Shown: positions 1 through 8,021 of the stretch, piece after piece
How the letters are laid out: every line of letters starts with the position of its first letter
Numbering within the stretch: position 1 is the first letter of the stretch
Source of the DNA: Paracoccus chinensis
GTDB taxonomy: Bacteria > Pseudomonadota > Alphaproteobacteria > Rhodobacterales > Rhodobacteraceae
Assembly (NCBI RefSeq): GCF_900102885.1
Contig: NZ_FNGE01000019.1
Span: 1 to 34,909, forward strand
Reading direction: 5' to 3'
Length of the DNA: 34,909 nt
Notes under the pieces: generated by a model
Told to the model about the DNA's origin: nothing
Databases searched by the model: none
The model's input: only the letters and a program-made list of their open reading frames with translations
Translations under genes and position numbers: made by a program

Positions 1-2
1 TC

Positions 3-281
3 CACCGGCTGCGCTTCCTGAGCCGTGCGCGACGGCTCGACTTTTCGCTGCAGGACTGCCGCGACCTCCTGATGCTGAACGAGGACACGAGCCGCAGCAG
101 CGCCGACGTGCGCGAGATCGCCGTTCGGAATCTCGCCCAGGTCGACGAGAGGCTGGCTGATCTGTCGCAGCTGCGCACTGCCCTGCAGCAGCTCGTTCAG
201 AGCTGTGCAGGCGACGGGCAGCCGGATTGCTCGATTCTCGATGCTCTGGCAGGAGATTGCACTGTGGCGGGCCGGGCCTAG
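3..281 (+). CDS. cueR: CueR/HmrR-type Cu(I)-responsive MerR regulator, C-terminal part (runs off left edge)
   Basis: Only the C-terminal 92 residues are in the window; the reading frame is open from base 3 to the stop at 279-281. The part seen contains the end of the MerR DNA-binding region (LRFLSRARRLDFSLQDCRDLL), a long dimerisation helix, and a metal-binding loop with two cysteines separated by seven residues (CAGDGQPDC). A C-x7-C loop is the hallmark of CueR/HmrR copper sensors, which activate copper export and chaperone genes by twisting 19-bp-spacer promoters. Such a promoter lies at 792-822 in front of the CopZ-like gene. Its stop overlaps, tail to tail, the stop of the cytochrome c gene on the other strand. 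The family call is firm; copper rather than silver/gold response is inferred from the loop and neighbours. Confidence 0.85.
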   Translation, partial: HRLRFLSRARRLDFSLQDCRDLLMLNEDTSRSSADVREIAVRNLAQVDERLADLSQLRTALQQLVQSCAGDGQPDCSILDALAGDCTVAGRA

Positions 282-733
282 CCGCCATTCCGCTCGGCCT
301 GGATGGCGCGTATCCGGTCAGGCCAGGTCGACTTGATGAACGCGAGGATGGCGGCGATGTCGCCGTCCGTCAGGATCTCGCCAAAACCCGGCATGCCGGA
401 TGTCATGGGCACCCCCATGTCATCCAGAACCGCCTGGCCGCCCCGGCGGATGTAGTCGGTCAGCATGGCGTCGTCATGGTGCCAGGTGTGGCCGGATGCG
501 TCATGCGGCGGGGCAGGGAGAACGCCGCTTTCGTCAGCAACCTGCCAGTCGGGCTGCCCTTCAAGCTGGGCTCCGTGGCAGGTCGCGCAATGCTCGGCAT
601 AAAGCCCGGCCCCGCGCTGCACTTTGGCAGTCCTGCTGTAAGTCCATCCCGCCCAGACGACCACGCAAGCGAAGGCCGCGACCAGCAGCCATTTCGCCAA
701 GAGGGAGAGGGCAGACGAAGAGCTTCTGGCCAT
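278..733 (-). CDS. membrane-anchored c-type cytochrome
   Basis: The protein has one N-terminal membrane segment (about residues 10-28 from the ATG at 733) followed by a periplasmic class I cytochrome c domain. The haem-binding motif CATCHG is clear, and MTSGMPGFG downstream offers a methionine as the distal haem ligand. About 151 residues. A GTG at 757 could add eight residues, but the ATG at 733 gives a normal short basic start (MARSSSS) before the membrane segment. Small anchored cytochromes of this kind often sit in proteobacterial copper-resistance clusters and may pass electrons in periplasmic copper or oxygen chemistry; that role is inference. It lies between a CueR-type regulator and a CopZ-like chaperone and is transcribed towards the regulator. 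Confidence 0.85.
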   Translation of the reverse strand: MARSSSSALSLLAKWLLVAAFACVVVWAGWTYSRTAKVQRGAGLYAEHCATCHGAQLEGQPDWQVADESGVLPAPPHDASGHTWHHDDAMLTDYIRRGGQAVLDDMGVPMTSGMPGFGEILTDGDIAAILAFIKSTWPDRIRAIQAERNGG

Positions 734-791
734 GACCGCCAGATTGCGGCCGTTCACGCGAAGGTCAACATCTGGAAGTTGTTGGCCCGCC

Positions 792-822
792 TTGACCTTC
801 CCGCGCTGGAAGCTCCCATCTG
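792..822 (+). promoter_or_regulatory. CueR-type promoter/operator of the CopZ-like gene
   Basis: TTGACC at 792-797 is followed after exactly 19 bp by CATCTG at 817-822. Inside the long spacer lies a dyad with arms CTTCC (797-801) and GGAAG (808-812). The stretch ACCTTCC...GCTGGAAG is close to the known copA/CueR operator pattern. A 19-bp spacer with a central dyad is the signature of MerR-family activated promoters. The downstream start codon is at 854. Confidence 0.75.
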
Positions 823-853
823 CTCAGGCATGAAAAGAGCCAAGGAAGGTCTC

Positions 854-1054
854 ATGCGTTTCCATCTCCCCAACATGAGCTGCGGCGGCTGCGCCCGCAG
901 CGTCACCCGCGCCATCCAGTCGGTCGATGCAGATGCCCGTATCGTCATCGATCAGAACCGCCGCGAGGTCGAGCTGGCCAGCGATCTGCCGCGTGAGCGC
1001 TTTGCGTCCGCCCTTGCTGCAGCAGGCTACCCTGTGGCGCCGGCAGCAGACTGA
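854..1054 (+). CDS. copZ: CopZ-like copper chaperone (single HMA domain)
   Basis: A 66-residue protein that is a single heavy-metal-associated domain. The metal site MSCGGC (residues 8-13) is the MxCxxC motif that binds Cu(I) with two cysteines; the remainder fits the beta-alpha-beta-beta-alpha-beta fold. Such chaperones carry Cu(I) in the cytoplasm to a copper ATPase or to the regulator. The ATG at 854 is chosen because AAGGAAGG lies 5-12 bases upstream and the domain starts directly after it; longer in-frame extensions add nothing family-like. No CopA copper ATPase is in the window. It stands alone behind the CueR-type promoter at 792-822. Confidence 0.85.
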   Translation: MRFHLPNMSCGGCARSVTRAIQSVDADARIVIDQNRREVELASDLPRERFASALAAAGYPVAPAAD

Positions 1055-1275
1055 TCGCCACCCGCAAAGCGCCCAAGGACAGGATTGTCGGCATGGCTAC
1101 CTATGGTGGGCGCCAAACCCTGGGAGATGTGCTTCGATCCAGGGTCAGCCGTCTCGCTCGCGTCGCTTGGTGTTCGCTCGCTGCAGAGCCTCGTTTTCCC
1201 GTACCTTCGCCGTCAGCAAAACCACTTCCATCCCGCTCAGCTAGGCTCGGTTGTTTTTCGGCCTTGGGAAACCTA
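1055..1275. other. intergenic stretch without recognisable gene
   Basis: Short open frames on both strands here give low-complexity Arg/Ser/Pro-rich products that resemble no family. No RNA gene or repeat was seen. The last bases run into the operator-like sequence before the MerR gene. Confidence 0.5.
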
Positions 1276-1276
1276 A

Positions 1277-1306
1277 TGACTCCTGTAGCTAGAGGGTTGG
1301 GAGGAT
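1277..1306 (+). promoter_or_regulatory. MerR-type operator/promoter upstream of the Zn/Cd/Pb regulator
   Basis: Imperfect dyad CCTGTAG/CTAGAGG at 1282-1295, with ATGACT at about 1276-1281 as a -35-like hexamer. It shares the block TAGCTAGAGG with the operator at 3190-3206 in front of the ATPase gene, which suggests that one regulator reads both. The -10 element is poor in this direction; read leftwards, TAGGTT at 1275-1270 would be a better -10. Direction is therefore uncertain. Confidence 0.45.
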
Positions 1307-1309
1307 ATG

Positions 1310-1747
1310 ATGCTCACTATCGGAAAATTGGGCGAAGCGGCCGGAGTGAAGGTTCCAACGATCCGCTACTATGAGCAGATCGGGCTTCTGCCGGCGCCAG
1401 AGCGAAGCGCCGGCAACCAGCGGCTCTACGGGCAGTCTGCCCAGGATCGTCTGGCGTTCATCCGCCATGCGCGCGAGCTTGGGTTTCCGCTCGACGCAAT
1501 CCGCGATCTGCTGAGCCTCTCGGACAGACCGGATCAGTCCTGTGCAGCCGCCGACATTATTGCGAAGGAGCAACTCGCCGCTGTCGAGGCGCGCATCGCG
1601 CGCCTGGCGGCGCTGAAAGCGGAGTTGGAGCGGATGATCGCGCAATGTGCTCAAGGGACTATTGCCAGTTGCCGAGTCATCGAGGTGCTGAGCGATCATT
1701 CGCTCTGTGCGCAAGATCATCACGCGCGCATCGTGGCGGCTGAATGA
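1310..1747 (+). CDS. MerR-family Zn/Cd/Pb-responsive regulator (ZntR/CadR/PbrR-like)
   Basis: A 145-residue MerR protein. The N-terminal winged helix-turn-helix is textbook ([20 protein letters not shown], then [12 protein letters not shown]), followed by the dimerisation helix and a metal loop. Cysteines at 78, 113, 121 and 133 and His130 match the ZntR/CadR/PbrR pattern (one Cys in the dimer helix, others in the C-terminal loop) rather than the CueR loop. The second ATG (1310) is preferred because GGGAGG lies five bases upstream; an ATG at 1307 is also possible. Its stop overlaps the start of the broken ynfA (ATGA). It likely controls the ATPase at 3266, whose own divergent MerR gene has decayed. 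The metal cannot be decided from sequence alone. Confidence 0.85.
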   Translation: MLTIGKLGEAAGVKVPTIRYYEQIGLLPAPERSAGNQRLYGQSAQDRLAFIRHARELGFPLDAIRDLLSLSDRPDQSCAAADIIAKEQLAAVEARIARLAALKAELERMIAQCAQGTIASCRVIEVLSDHSLCAQDHHARIVAAE

Positions 1748-2078
1748 CTTCGCTGCCTACCCTTGCGATCTATGCCGGTGCAGCCTTGGCCGAGATCAGC
1801 GGCTGTTTCGCCGTATGGGCATGACTCAGATCCGGCGCATCGGCGCTCTGGCTTGTTCCCGGCGCGGCCGCACTGGCAGCTTTCGCCTGGCTTCTGACGC
1901 TCGCTCCGGTCGATGCAGCTGGAAGGGCCTACGCTGCTTATGGTGGGATCTACATTACTGCCTCTCTTGTCTGGCTGTGGAGCGTCGAAGGCAGCGGCCG
2001 GATGTTTGGGACATCAGTGGCGCGGTCATTTGCTTGTTCGGGGCAGGCCTGATCCTGTTCGGGGCGAGGCCAGCCTAA
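1744..2078 (+). pseudogene. ynfA: broken ynfA (UPF0060 small membrane protein)
   Basis: The start ATG overlaps the MerR stop. The frame reads a good YnfA N-terminus ([20 protein letters not shown], then CFAVWA) and hits TGA at 1822-1824, where the family has a tryptophan (FAxWAW). The same frame continues with clear family sequence ([39 protein letters not shown]) to about 1990. There one base is missing, and the C-terminus ([16 protein letters not shown]...) continues in another frame to the stop at 2076-2078. So there are two independent lesions, one nonsense (TGG to TGA) and one frameshift. YnfA proteins are about 108-residue, four-helix membrane proteins often linked to multidrug or metal loci; this copy should be dead. 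Confidence 0.8.
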
Positions 2079-2884
2079 CCGCCAGGAGAAAGCGCGTCCC
2101 CCGATCGCACTGCTTCGGTCTGGACTGGATCATGCAAATCCTCCCCAAGAACCGTCTCCAGACCAGCCGAGACAAGAATGAAGAGTGCAAGGCCGCCAAC
2201 GAAGGCAAGGACGGAGCCACGCGTATCCTCTCGCGCCTCATGTGCCTCATTCAGCATGTCCTCGACAGCGGCGACCGAAAGCAGACCGGCAGCGAAGGCG
2301 AGCGCAGCGAGTTTCGCCGAATCCGGCGCTCCGCGAAGCAGCAGGTAAGCCAGAAGTGCTGCCGCAACGCAGTACAGGATGAAGGAAGCCGAGAGCATGA
2401 TCCGGCGCTTTCTCGGCACGCCGTTCTCGCGCAGATTCGCCACCGCTGCGAAGCCCTCGGGCATATCGGCAAGCACCTGACCCGCAGCAAGCGTCAGGCC
2501 GAATGCCAAGGAGACGGCCGTCCCGCTTCCGAGCATCAAGCCGTCTGCCGTCAAGTCCACGGCAACCGCAACATAGATCATCCACATGCTGGTGCGATCC
2601 GTGTCGGTGCCCTTCCTCCGCTGCAGTTGCTCGACGCCTGTCTCGATCAGAACGTAGGCGACCCCACCCGCCCCGACGGCCAAAGCGATCCACCACCCGG
2701 CGAGGCCGTCGAGCGCCGCCGGGAGAAGTTCGGCTGCGACGATGCCGATCACGATCCCGGACGCTGCGTGGAGCGCAAGGTTGAGCATGCGCGGCGACGC
2801 GCCTCCAAACTCGGCAAGCATGCCGCCCGCGAAGTTCCCAAGACCGGGTAGTAGCGCAAGCAGGAGGACAGCCCATATTTCCAT
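2075..2884 (-). CDS. ZIP-family divalent metal transporter
   Basis: A 269-residue polytopic membrane protein with about eight hydrophobic segments. The two metal-binding helices of the ZIP family are visible: [17 protein letters not shown] (near residues 39-55) and the DMPEGFAA segment (near 140-147), where ZIP transporters usually carry HN/DxPEG residues. A short charged loop ([12 protein letters not shown]) separates the halves. ZIPs move Zn2+, Fe2+, Mn2+ or Cd2+ into the cytoplasm; with an efflux ATPase next door, this gives both arms of zinc balance. Its end overlaps the ynfA remnant tail to tail by four bases. Substrate is not determinable here. Confidence 0.8.
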   Translation of the reverse strand: MEIWAVLLLALLPGLGNFAGGMLAEFGGASPRMLNLALHAASGIVIGIVAAELLPAALDGLAGWWIALAVGAGGVAYVLIETGVEQLQRRKGTDTDRTSMWMIYVAVAVDLTADGLMLGSGTAVSLAFGLTLAAGQVLADMPEGFAAVANLRENGVPRKRRIMLSASFILYCVAAALLAYLLLRGAPDSAKLAALAFAAGLLSVAAVEDMLNEAHEAREDTRGSVLAFVGGLALFILVSAGLETVLGEDLHDPVQTEAVRSGDALSPGG

Positions 2885-2939
2885 AGCTCTGGCGTCTCAC
2901 GATCAGTTGTTCGCAGAACGCGTAATCAGCCTAGATGGT

Positions 2940-3178
2940 TCTTGCCTGCTTTGGCTCTGCCTTGAGCATCTCGACCTCGCGGACGGCTTTCAGCGGAAAG
3001 ACCAACTCGCGGCGTGGCGAATAAAGTAAAGTCGCTCAAAGGCCTTGGACCCCGTGGAGCCGGAGGTTGTCCGGCTGCGCTCGTCCTCAGGCAGCAGGCC
3101 GAACTGCTCATAGTAGCGGATCGTGGGAATCTTCACCCGGGTCGCTTTGCCCAACTTTCCGTTCGAAAATCATCATCT
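2940..3178 (-). pseudogene. decayed MerR-family regulator gene, divergent from the Zn/Cd ATPase
   Basis: Read on the minus strand from 3178, the sequence is recognisably a MerR N-terminus ([20 protein letters not shown], then in shifted frames RLHGVQG, LYFIRHA, FPLKAVREVEML), with several frameshifts and stops. The nucleotide match to the intact MerR gene at 1310 is strong around the TIRYYEQ block. After about 2940 the similarity is lost. It lies where a ZntR/CadR-type regulator normally sits, divergent from its target ATPase. Confidence 0.75.
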
Positions 3179-3184
3179 GCCCTC

Positions 3185-3215
3185 TTGAACCTCTAGTAGC
3201 TAGAGGAGCTAGGTC
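3185..3215 (+). promoter_or_regulatory. MerR-type promoter/operator of the Zn/Cd ATPase gene
   Basis: TTGAAC at 3185-3190 and TAGGTC at 3210-3215 are separated by 19 bp. The spacer carries a perfect 7-bp dyad, CCTCTAG (3190-3196) and CTAGAGG (3200-3206), with TAG in the centre. This is the standard layout for ZntR/CadR/PbrR activated promoters. The site is intact although the neighbouring regulator gene is not. Confidence 0.8.
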
Positions 3216-3265
3216 ATGACCCGGATGCGAATCAAGGACGCCGTTCCGGCGCAGAAAGGGTCATC

Positions 3266-5521
3266 ATGGCTGTGGAGGATCAGGCAGGCGAGCGCCGCGA
3301 GTGGACCGTGTCGGGCATGGACTGCGGGTCCTGCGCCATCAAGGTGCGAGGCGCTGTGGAGCGGTTGCCCGGCGTGAGCCAGGTAAACATCGCCACCATG
3401 ACCGAGCGGCTGTCCCTCACGCTCGATCCCATACAGACGCCGCCCGAGAAGGTGGAGGCGGCCGTGAAGTCCTTGGGCTACGGCATCGCGCCGCGCGGCA
3501 CGGTGAAGGAGCGCAAGCCCTTCGTTCTGCCATCAGGTGCCGCAGGAGCACCCCAAGCTGGTTCATCCGATATCGAGGCCAATCCCTTCGACGAGCGGGT
3601 CCGTGATCTGCCAGAGGACCGCGAGGACGATCCCGCTGAGCGGGAGCAGCCCTGGTGGCGCCGGTCCAAGGGTCAGCTTGTCATCGTCACGGGGCTCCTG
3701 CTGGCAGGGGCATGGGGGTTCGAGTTACTGACCTCGGCCGAGGTGGGCCGCTGGGCTTTCATCCTGGCCACGCTGATTGGACTCGCGCCGGTGGCGCGGC
3801 GGGCCTTCGCGGCCGCACGCATGGGCCAGCCCTTCACCATCGAGATGCTTATGACCATCGCGGCTGCGGGGGCGCTGGTCATCGATGCGGCCGAGGAGGC
3901 GGCGCTCGTGGTGTTCCTGTTCGCCGTGGGTGAGGTCCTGGAAGGGGTGGCCGCCAATCGGGCCCGAGCCAGCATCCGCGCGCTCTCGGACCTTGTGCCG
4001 AAGACAGCGCTTCTTGAGGTGAACGGCACCACGCGCCAGGTGGCCGCGGCCTCGCTGCAGGTCGGGCAGGTCGTGCTCGTGCGTCCAGGCGACCGGATCC
4101 CGGCGGATGGCGAGATTCTGGAGGGCACCTCGGGTGTGGACGAGAGCCCGGTGACGGGCGAGAGCGTGCCCAATACCAAGGGTCCGGGCGAGCCGGTCTT
4201 CGCCGGCTCGATCAATGCCGAAGCCACGCTGCGCCTGCGCGTGACCCGTGCGGCCGAGGACAACACCATCGCCCGCATCATCCGCCTCGTGGAAGAGGCC
4301 GAGAGCGCCCGCGCACCCACGGAGCGCTTCATCGACCGCTTCAGCCGGGTCTACATGCCGGCCGTGGTGGGGGTGGCGCTGCTCGTCGTCCTCGTCCCGC
4401 CACTGGCCTTCGGCCAGGATTGGGGAACCTGGATCTATCGCGGGCTGGCGCTCCTGCTCATCGGCTGCCCCTGCGCACTGGTGATCTCGGTGCCGGCCTC
4501 CATCGCCTCGGCCCTCTCCTCGGGGGCACGGCGCGGGCTCCTGATGAAGGGGGGCGCGGTGATCGAGGCCACGGCCAAGATCTCCCGTGTAGCTTACGAC
4601 AAGACGGGTACGCTGACGGTGGGACGGCCTCAGGTCACCGACGTGGTCCCGCTCAGTGCGGACGCGCCCGAACTCCTAGCCGTGGCCGCCGCCGTCGAGG
4701 CCGGGTCGAGCCACCCCTTGGCCGAGGCGATTTCTGCGCGGGCCGAGGCGGAGGGTGTTCAACCGCTGCCCTCATCGGGCGGCAAGGCGCTTCCTGGCAA
4801 GGGGGTGGAGGCCTTGGTCGCGGGGGAGCGGGCTTGGGTCGGCTCGCCCCGCTTCGCCGCCGCCGAAATGGGTGTGCTCGATAGCGAGGGCATCCGCCGG
4901 GCCACGGCGCTCGAGGAAGAGGGCAAGACGGTGGTGGTCGTGTTCCGCCCGCGCCATGCCCTCGGCCTTCTGGCGCTGCGGGACGAGCCGCGCGCGGACG
5001 CCCGCGAAGGCATTCGCCAGCTCAAGGATCTCGGCGTCACCTCGGTCATGCTGACGGGCGACAACGCCCGCACCGCGGCCGCGATCGCCGGCAGTCTCGG
5101 CATGGAGCACCGCGCCGAGCTGATGCCCGATGACAAGGTCGCGGAGGTCCGGGCCATGGCCGAGGCGGGCGGCGTCATGATGGTGGGCGACGGGATCAAC
5201 GATGCCCCAGCCCTGGCGACGGCAAGCGTCGGCGTAGCCATGGGCTCAGGCACCGACGTGGCGCTCGAGACGGCGGATGCGGCACTGCTCAGGAACCGCG
5301 TGACGGACGTGGCCGCCCAGATCCGTCTCGCGCGTGCTGCCATGGGCAACATCCGCCAGAACGTTGCCATCGCGCTGGGGCTCAAGGGGGTGTTCCTGGT
5401 TACGACCGTGCTGGGTTTCACCGGCCTCTGGATCGCCATCCTCGCGGACACGGGCGCCACCGTACTCGTGACGCTGAACGCGCTCAGGCTCCTGGCCTTC
5501 AACCCTGAGCGGGAGGCATAG
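3266..5521 (+). CDS. zntA: Zn/Cd/Pb-translocating P1B-type ATPase
   Basis: A 751-residue heavy-metal ATPase of the ZntA/CadA type that exports Zn2+, Cd2+ or Pb2+ at the cost of ATP. It has one N-terminal HMA domain with MDCGSC (residues 18-23), an acidic linker (about 100-128), the actuator motif VTGES, the transmembrane metal site C401-P-C403, the phosphorylated aspartate in DKTGTLT (Asp445), the SHPLAEAI nucleotide-site motif and the GDGINDAPALA hinge. The CPC motif preceded by LLIGCPCALVISVP fits the zinc/cadmium (P1B-2) subgroup better than the copper subgroup. It is driven by the MerR-type promoter at 3185-3215 and is followed one base later by the ICMT-like gene. All catalytic motifs are intact. 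Confidence 0.93.
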   Translation: MAVEDQAGERREWTVSGMDCGSCAIKVRGAVERLPGVSQVNIATMTERLSLTLDPIQTPPEKVEAAVKSLGYGIAPRGTVKERKPFVLPSGAAGAPQAGSSDIEANPFDERVRDLPEDREDDPAEREQPWWRRSKGQLVIVTGLLLAGAWGFELLTSAEVGRWAFILATLIGLAPVARRAFAAARMGQPFTIEMLMTIAAAGALVIDAAEEAALVVFLFAVGEVLEGVAANRARASIRALSDLVPKTALLEVNGTTRQVAAASLQVGQVVLVRPGDRIPADGEILEGTSGVDESPVTGESVPNTKGPGEPVFAGSINAEATLRLRVTRAAEDNTIARIIRLVEEAESARAPTERFIDRFSRVYMPAVVGVALLVVLVPPLAFGQDWGTWIYRGLALLLIGCPCALVISVPASIASALSSGARRGLLMKGGAVIEATAKISRVAYDKTGTLTVGRPQVTDVVPLSADAPELLAVAAAVEAGSSHPLAEAISARAEAEGVQPLPSSGGKALPGKGVEALVAGERAWVGSPRFAAAEMGVLDSEGIRRATALEEEGKTVVVVFRPRHALGLLALRDEPRADAREGIRQLKDLGVTSVMLTGDNARTAAAIAGSLGMEHRAELMPDDKVAEVRAMAEAGGVMMVGDGINDAPALATASVGVAMGSGTDVALETADAALLRNRVTDVAAQIRLARAAMGNIRQNVAIALGLKGVFLVTTVLGFTGLWIAILADTGATVLVTLNALRLLAFNPEREA

Positions 5522-5522
5522 C

Positions 5523-6140
5523 GTGACGATCTTCGGCTTCGCCACTCTGGGGGTCTTGGCGCTTTATCTTGCGCTGTTCCTCCTGTCCTCAAACTGGGCC
5601 GCGCGCGCCGCAGGGCGTCCGGTCTGGCTCTTCGGCCGCGCCACGGGGCGAGACCGCGTCGCCGCTTTGGGCTTCAGGGCGGCCTTCGGGCTAGCCTTTG
5701 TCGGGCCGCTCCTCCAGATGGCCGTCCCTGCGCTCTCCGAGGCTGACCCCCTCTGGATGGAGCCCGACAGGCCTCTCTGGAGCCTGCCGGGGCACCTCCT
5801 GGCTGTCCTCGGCGCGATGCTTGCCTGGGCCGGTCAGGTCGGCATGGGCACCTCATGGCGCGTGGGCGTGGCGGAGGACGCTTTGGGTGAGTTGGTCACC
5901 GAAGGACTGTTCCGCGTGTCGCGCAATCCGGTTTTCACGGGGCAGGTTCTGCTTCTGGGCGGCGTGGCGCTGTCCATTCCAGCGGTCCTGACATGGATGG
6001 CGGTTCTCCTCTTCTGGCTCTCCGCCCGGGGGCAGATCATGAGCGAGGAGCGGCTCCTCGAGACGCGCTTCGGAGAGGCTTACCGCACCTACCGCGCCCG
6101 GGTACCACGGTGGATCAGCCCCATGCCCGGCAGGATCTGA
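5523..6140 (+). CDS. isoprenylcysteine methyltransferase (ICMT/PEMT)-like membrane protein
   Basis: A 205-residue membrane protein with about five hydrophobic segments. The C-terminal half has the ICMT/PEMT signature: GLFRVSRNPVFTGQ (SAM-binding region) and later EERLLETRFGEAYRTYRARV with a tight acidic/basic pattern. The GTG start at 5523 lies one base after the ATPase stop, so the genes should be co-transcribed and coupled. Small ICMT-like proteins are found repeatedly beside Zn/Cd/Pb ATPases in proteobacteria, but their substrate there is unknown. Enzyme class is supported by the motif; the role in metal resistance is context only. Confidence 0.8.
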   Translation: MTIFGFATLGVLALYLALFLLSSNWAARAAGRPVWLFGRATGRDRVAALGFRAAFGLAFVGPLLQMAVPALSEADPLWMEPDRPLWSLPGHLLAVLGAMLAWAGQVGMGTSWRVGVAEDALGELVTEGLFRVSRNPVFTGQVLLLGGVALSIPAVLTWMAVLLFWLSARGQIMSEERLLETRFGEAYRTYRARVPRWISPMPGRI

Positions 6141-6246
6141 GGCAATTGCTTGCCGACACATGGCCGCTCGCCGTGAGGGCGCGCTGGTTGCGACGAAATG
6201 TTCATCAAAGGCTTGAGGTCTTACGGCATGGCCTCATCCGGAGTAG

Positions 6247-6873
6247 ATGCCCGTCATGAAACTGACTCTTGCACAAAAGATCTTGTGGGTCGCGGCCGCG
6301 CTTGCGCTGGTTGCCTTCGCTGCCCTTGTCTGGACCGGTGGCCTGCGCACGAGCAGTTCGGAGGAATCGGCGCAGCAGGCCTTCCGCCCTGAGTTCCGGC
6401 TGGAGGACGCGGCCGGTCGCCCTGTGACGAGCGAGGACTTCCGCGGGCGCTACCGGCTGGTGTTCTTTGGCTTCACGAACTGCCCGGACGTCTGCCCCAC
6501 CACCCTCTCAGAGGTTGCGCAGGTGATGGATGGTCTCGGGTCCCAGGCCGATCGGGTGCAGCCGCTCTTCCTCTCCGTGGATCCCGAGCGCGACGCTGGG
6601 GCGGAGCTGGCTGAGTTTACCTCGGCGTTCCACCCGTCCATCTTGGGCCTGGCTGGCAGCCCCGAGGCGACGCAGGCCGCCGCCGAGAGCTTTAAAATCT
6701 TCTTCGCGCGCGAAGACGATGCGACCGCCCCGGATGGCTACAGCATGGCGCACGCCTCCGCGCTCTACCTCATCGGCCCCGATGGCGACTGGCTGCGCCA
6801 GTATGAGTACGGCATGCCCGCGACCGACATCCTCGCAGACCTCCAGAACCGCCTCGAAGGATCATTGCCATGA
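6247..6873 (+). CDS. SCO1/SenC family copper-binding protein (first copy)
   Basis: A 208-residue protein with an N-terminal membrane anchor (residues 8-30) and a periplasmic thioredoxin-like SCO domain. The metal/redox site is FTNCPDVCPTTLSEV (CxxxC), and the third ligand is probably the His in MAHASALYLIG. SCO proteins deliver copper to or reduce the CuA site of cytochrome oxidase. A downstream ATG (6256, MKLTL) is an alternative start. Its end overlaps the PCuAC gene by four bases, making a three-gene unit SCO-PCuAC-SCO. Confidence 0.92.
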   Translation: MPVMKLTLAQKILWVAAALALVAFAALVWTGGLRTSSSEESAQQAFRPEFRLEDAAGRPVTSEDFRGRYRLVFFGFTNCPDVCPTTLSEVAQVMDGLGSQADRVQPLFLSVDPERDAGAELAEFTSAFHPSILGLAGSPEATQAAAESFKIFFAREDDATAPDGYSMAHASALYLIGPDGDWLRQYEYGMPATDILADLQNRLEGSLP

Positions 6874-7328
6874 AGCTCCCTGTTGCTGCCGTCCTTGCCT
6901 TCGCCCTCTCCGCCGGCCTCGTCCACGCCGAACCTGTTCGGCAGGGCGACCTTGAGATTGATGCGGCCTGGGCGCGCGCCTCGATCGGCACCTCGCGGCC
7001 GGGCGCCGCCTACTTCACCGTCCGCAATCTCGGTGACGAGGCCGACCGCCTGACCGGTCTGTCCTCGCCAGTATCCGCCATGCCCATGCTGCACGAGACC
7101 ACCGTCTCCGAGGGCGTCTCCCGGATGGCCCATGTGGAGGCGGCCGAGATCCCCGCCGGCGGCGAACTCACGCTCGAGTCGGGCGGCATGCACGTCATGC
7201 TGATGGAGCTGACCACGCCTCTCAAGGAGGGCGCTACCTTTCCGCTGACGCTCACCTTCGAGTCCGGGGGTGAGATCACGGTGGAGGTGCCGGTGTTCGG
7301 GCCGGGCGCCACGGGACCTGCGGAATGA
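6870..7328 (+). CDS. PCu(A)C periplasmic copper chaperone
   Basis: A 152-residue protein with a signal peptide cut after about LVHA. The copper site is exact: His, ten residues, Met, 21 residues, His-x-Met (LHETTVSEGVSRM ... GMHVM). PCuAC binds Cu(I) through Met/His and, together with SCO, loads copper into cytochrome oxidase. It overlaps both flanking SCO genes by four bases, so translation is coupled and the three proteins likely work as one periplasmic copper relay. Confidence 0.93.
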   Translation: MKLPVAAVLAFALSAGLVHAEPVRQGDLEIDAAWARASIGTSRPGAAYFTVRNLGDEADRLTGLSSPVSAMPMLHETTVSEGVSRMAHVEAAEIPAGGELTLESGGMHVMLMELTTPLKEGATFPLTLTFESGGEITVEVPVFGPGATGPAE

Positions 7329-7942
7329 GCCTCTCGCGCCGGCTCCTTCTCGGCGCAGGTGCGGTCACGGCACTCGGCGCCGGCACGCTGGGTCTGGGCT
7401 GGTGGCAAGTGGACGGACCCGGCGCGGCGGGGCCGGCGAGCCTTTCCCCCATCCTGCCTCGGCCGTTGAGCGAGATGGACGTCACCCTCACGGACCATCG
7501 AGGCCGGCGCGTGACGATCTCGGACTGGGCCGGGCGGCCGAGCCTGGTGTTCTTCGGCTTCACCTACTGCCCGGAGGTCTGCCCCACGACGCTGAGCGAC
7601 ATCTCGCTCTGGCTCGATGGCCTCGGTGCCGCGGCCGACCGGCTCAACGTGGCGCTCATTACCGTCGACCCTGAGCGCGACACGGTCGCGGCCTTGGCTG
7701 ACTACCTCACCTACTTCGACCCGCGCATAACAGGCCACACCGGCACCCCCGAGGAGATCGCGAGAGCGACCGAGGCGTTCCGAGTCCGGGTCGAGAGGCA
7801 ACCCCTTGGCGAGGACGACTACACCATGGACCACACTTCGGGCGTGTTCCTGTTCCGCGCAGACGGAAGCTTCGGCAGCATCATCGACTACCACGAGGAT
7901 CGCGCCTTCGCCCTGCCGAAGATCCGGCGCGTCCTGACTTGA
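7325..7942 (+). CDS. SCO1/SenC family copper-binding protein (second copy)
   Basis: A 205-residue SCO protein with an N-terminal twin-arginine-like start (SRRLLLGAGAVTALGAG) acting as signal or anchor. The CxxxC site is FTYCPEVCPTTLSD, and the distal histidine is in YTMDHTSGVFLF. It differs clearly from the first SCO copy, so this is an old paralogue pair rather than a recent duplication. Two SCOs around PCuAC may split copper delivery from thiol reduction; that division is inference. Confidence 0.92.
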   Translation: MSLSRRLLLGAGAVTALGAGTLGLGWWQVDGPGAAGPASLSPILPRPLSEMDVTLTDHRGRRVTISDWAGRPSLVFFGFTYCPEVCPTTLSDISLWLDGLGAAADRLNVALITVDPERDTVAALADYLTYFDPRITGHTGTPEEIARATEAFRVRVERQPLGEDDYTMDHTSGVFLFRADGSFGSIIDYHEDRAFALPKIRRVLT

Positions 7943-8021
7943 GCACAAACTGCAAGGATTTATCTATGCTTCTCACCTCGGGCGCCTCCTGGCGGATCGG
8001 CTGGCAGAAGGAAGTTGCGTG

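Noticed and set aside
1822..1824. In-frame TGA in ynfA as a possible selenocysteine codon
   Set aside because: The position is a tryptophan in the family, no SECIS-like hairpin was seen after it, and a second lesion (frameshift near 1990) shows that the gene is simply broken.
7010..7948. A 312-residue minus-strand open frame over PCuAC and SCO
   Set aside because: It has no family-like features and lies opposite two well-supported copper genes.
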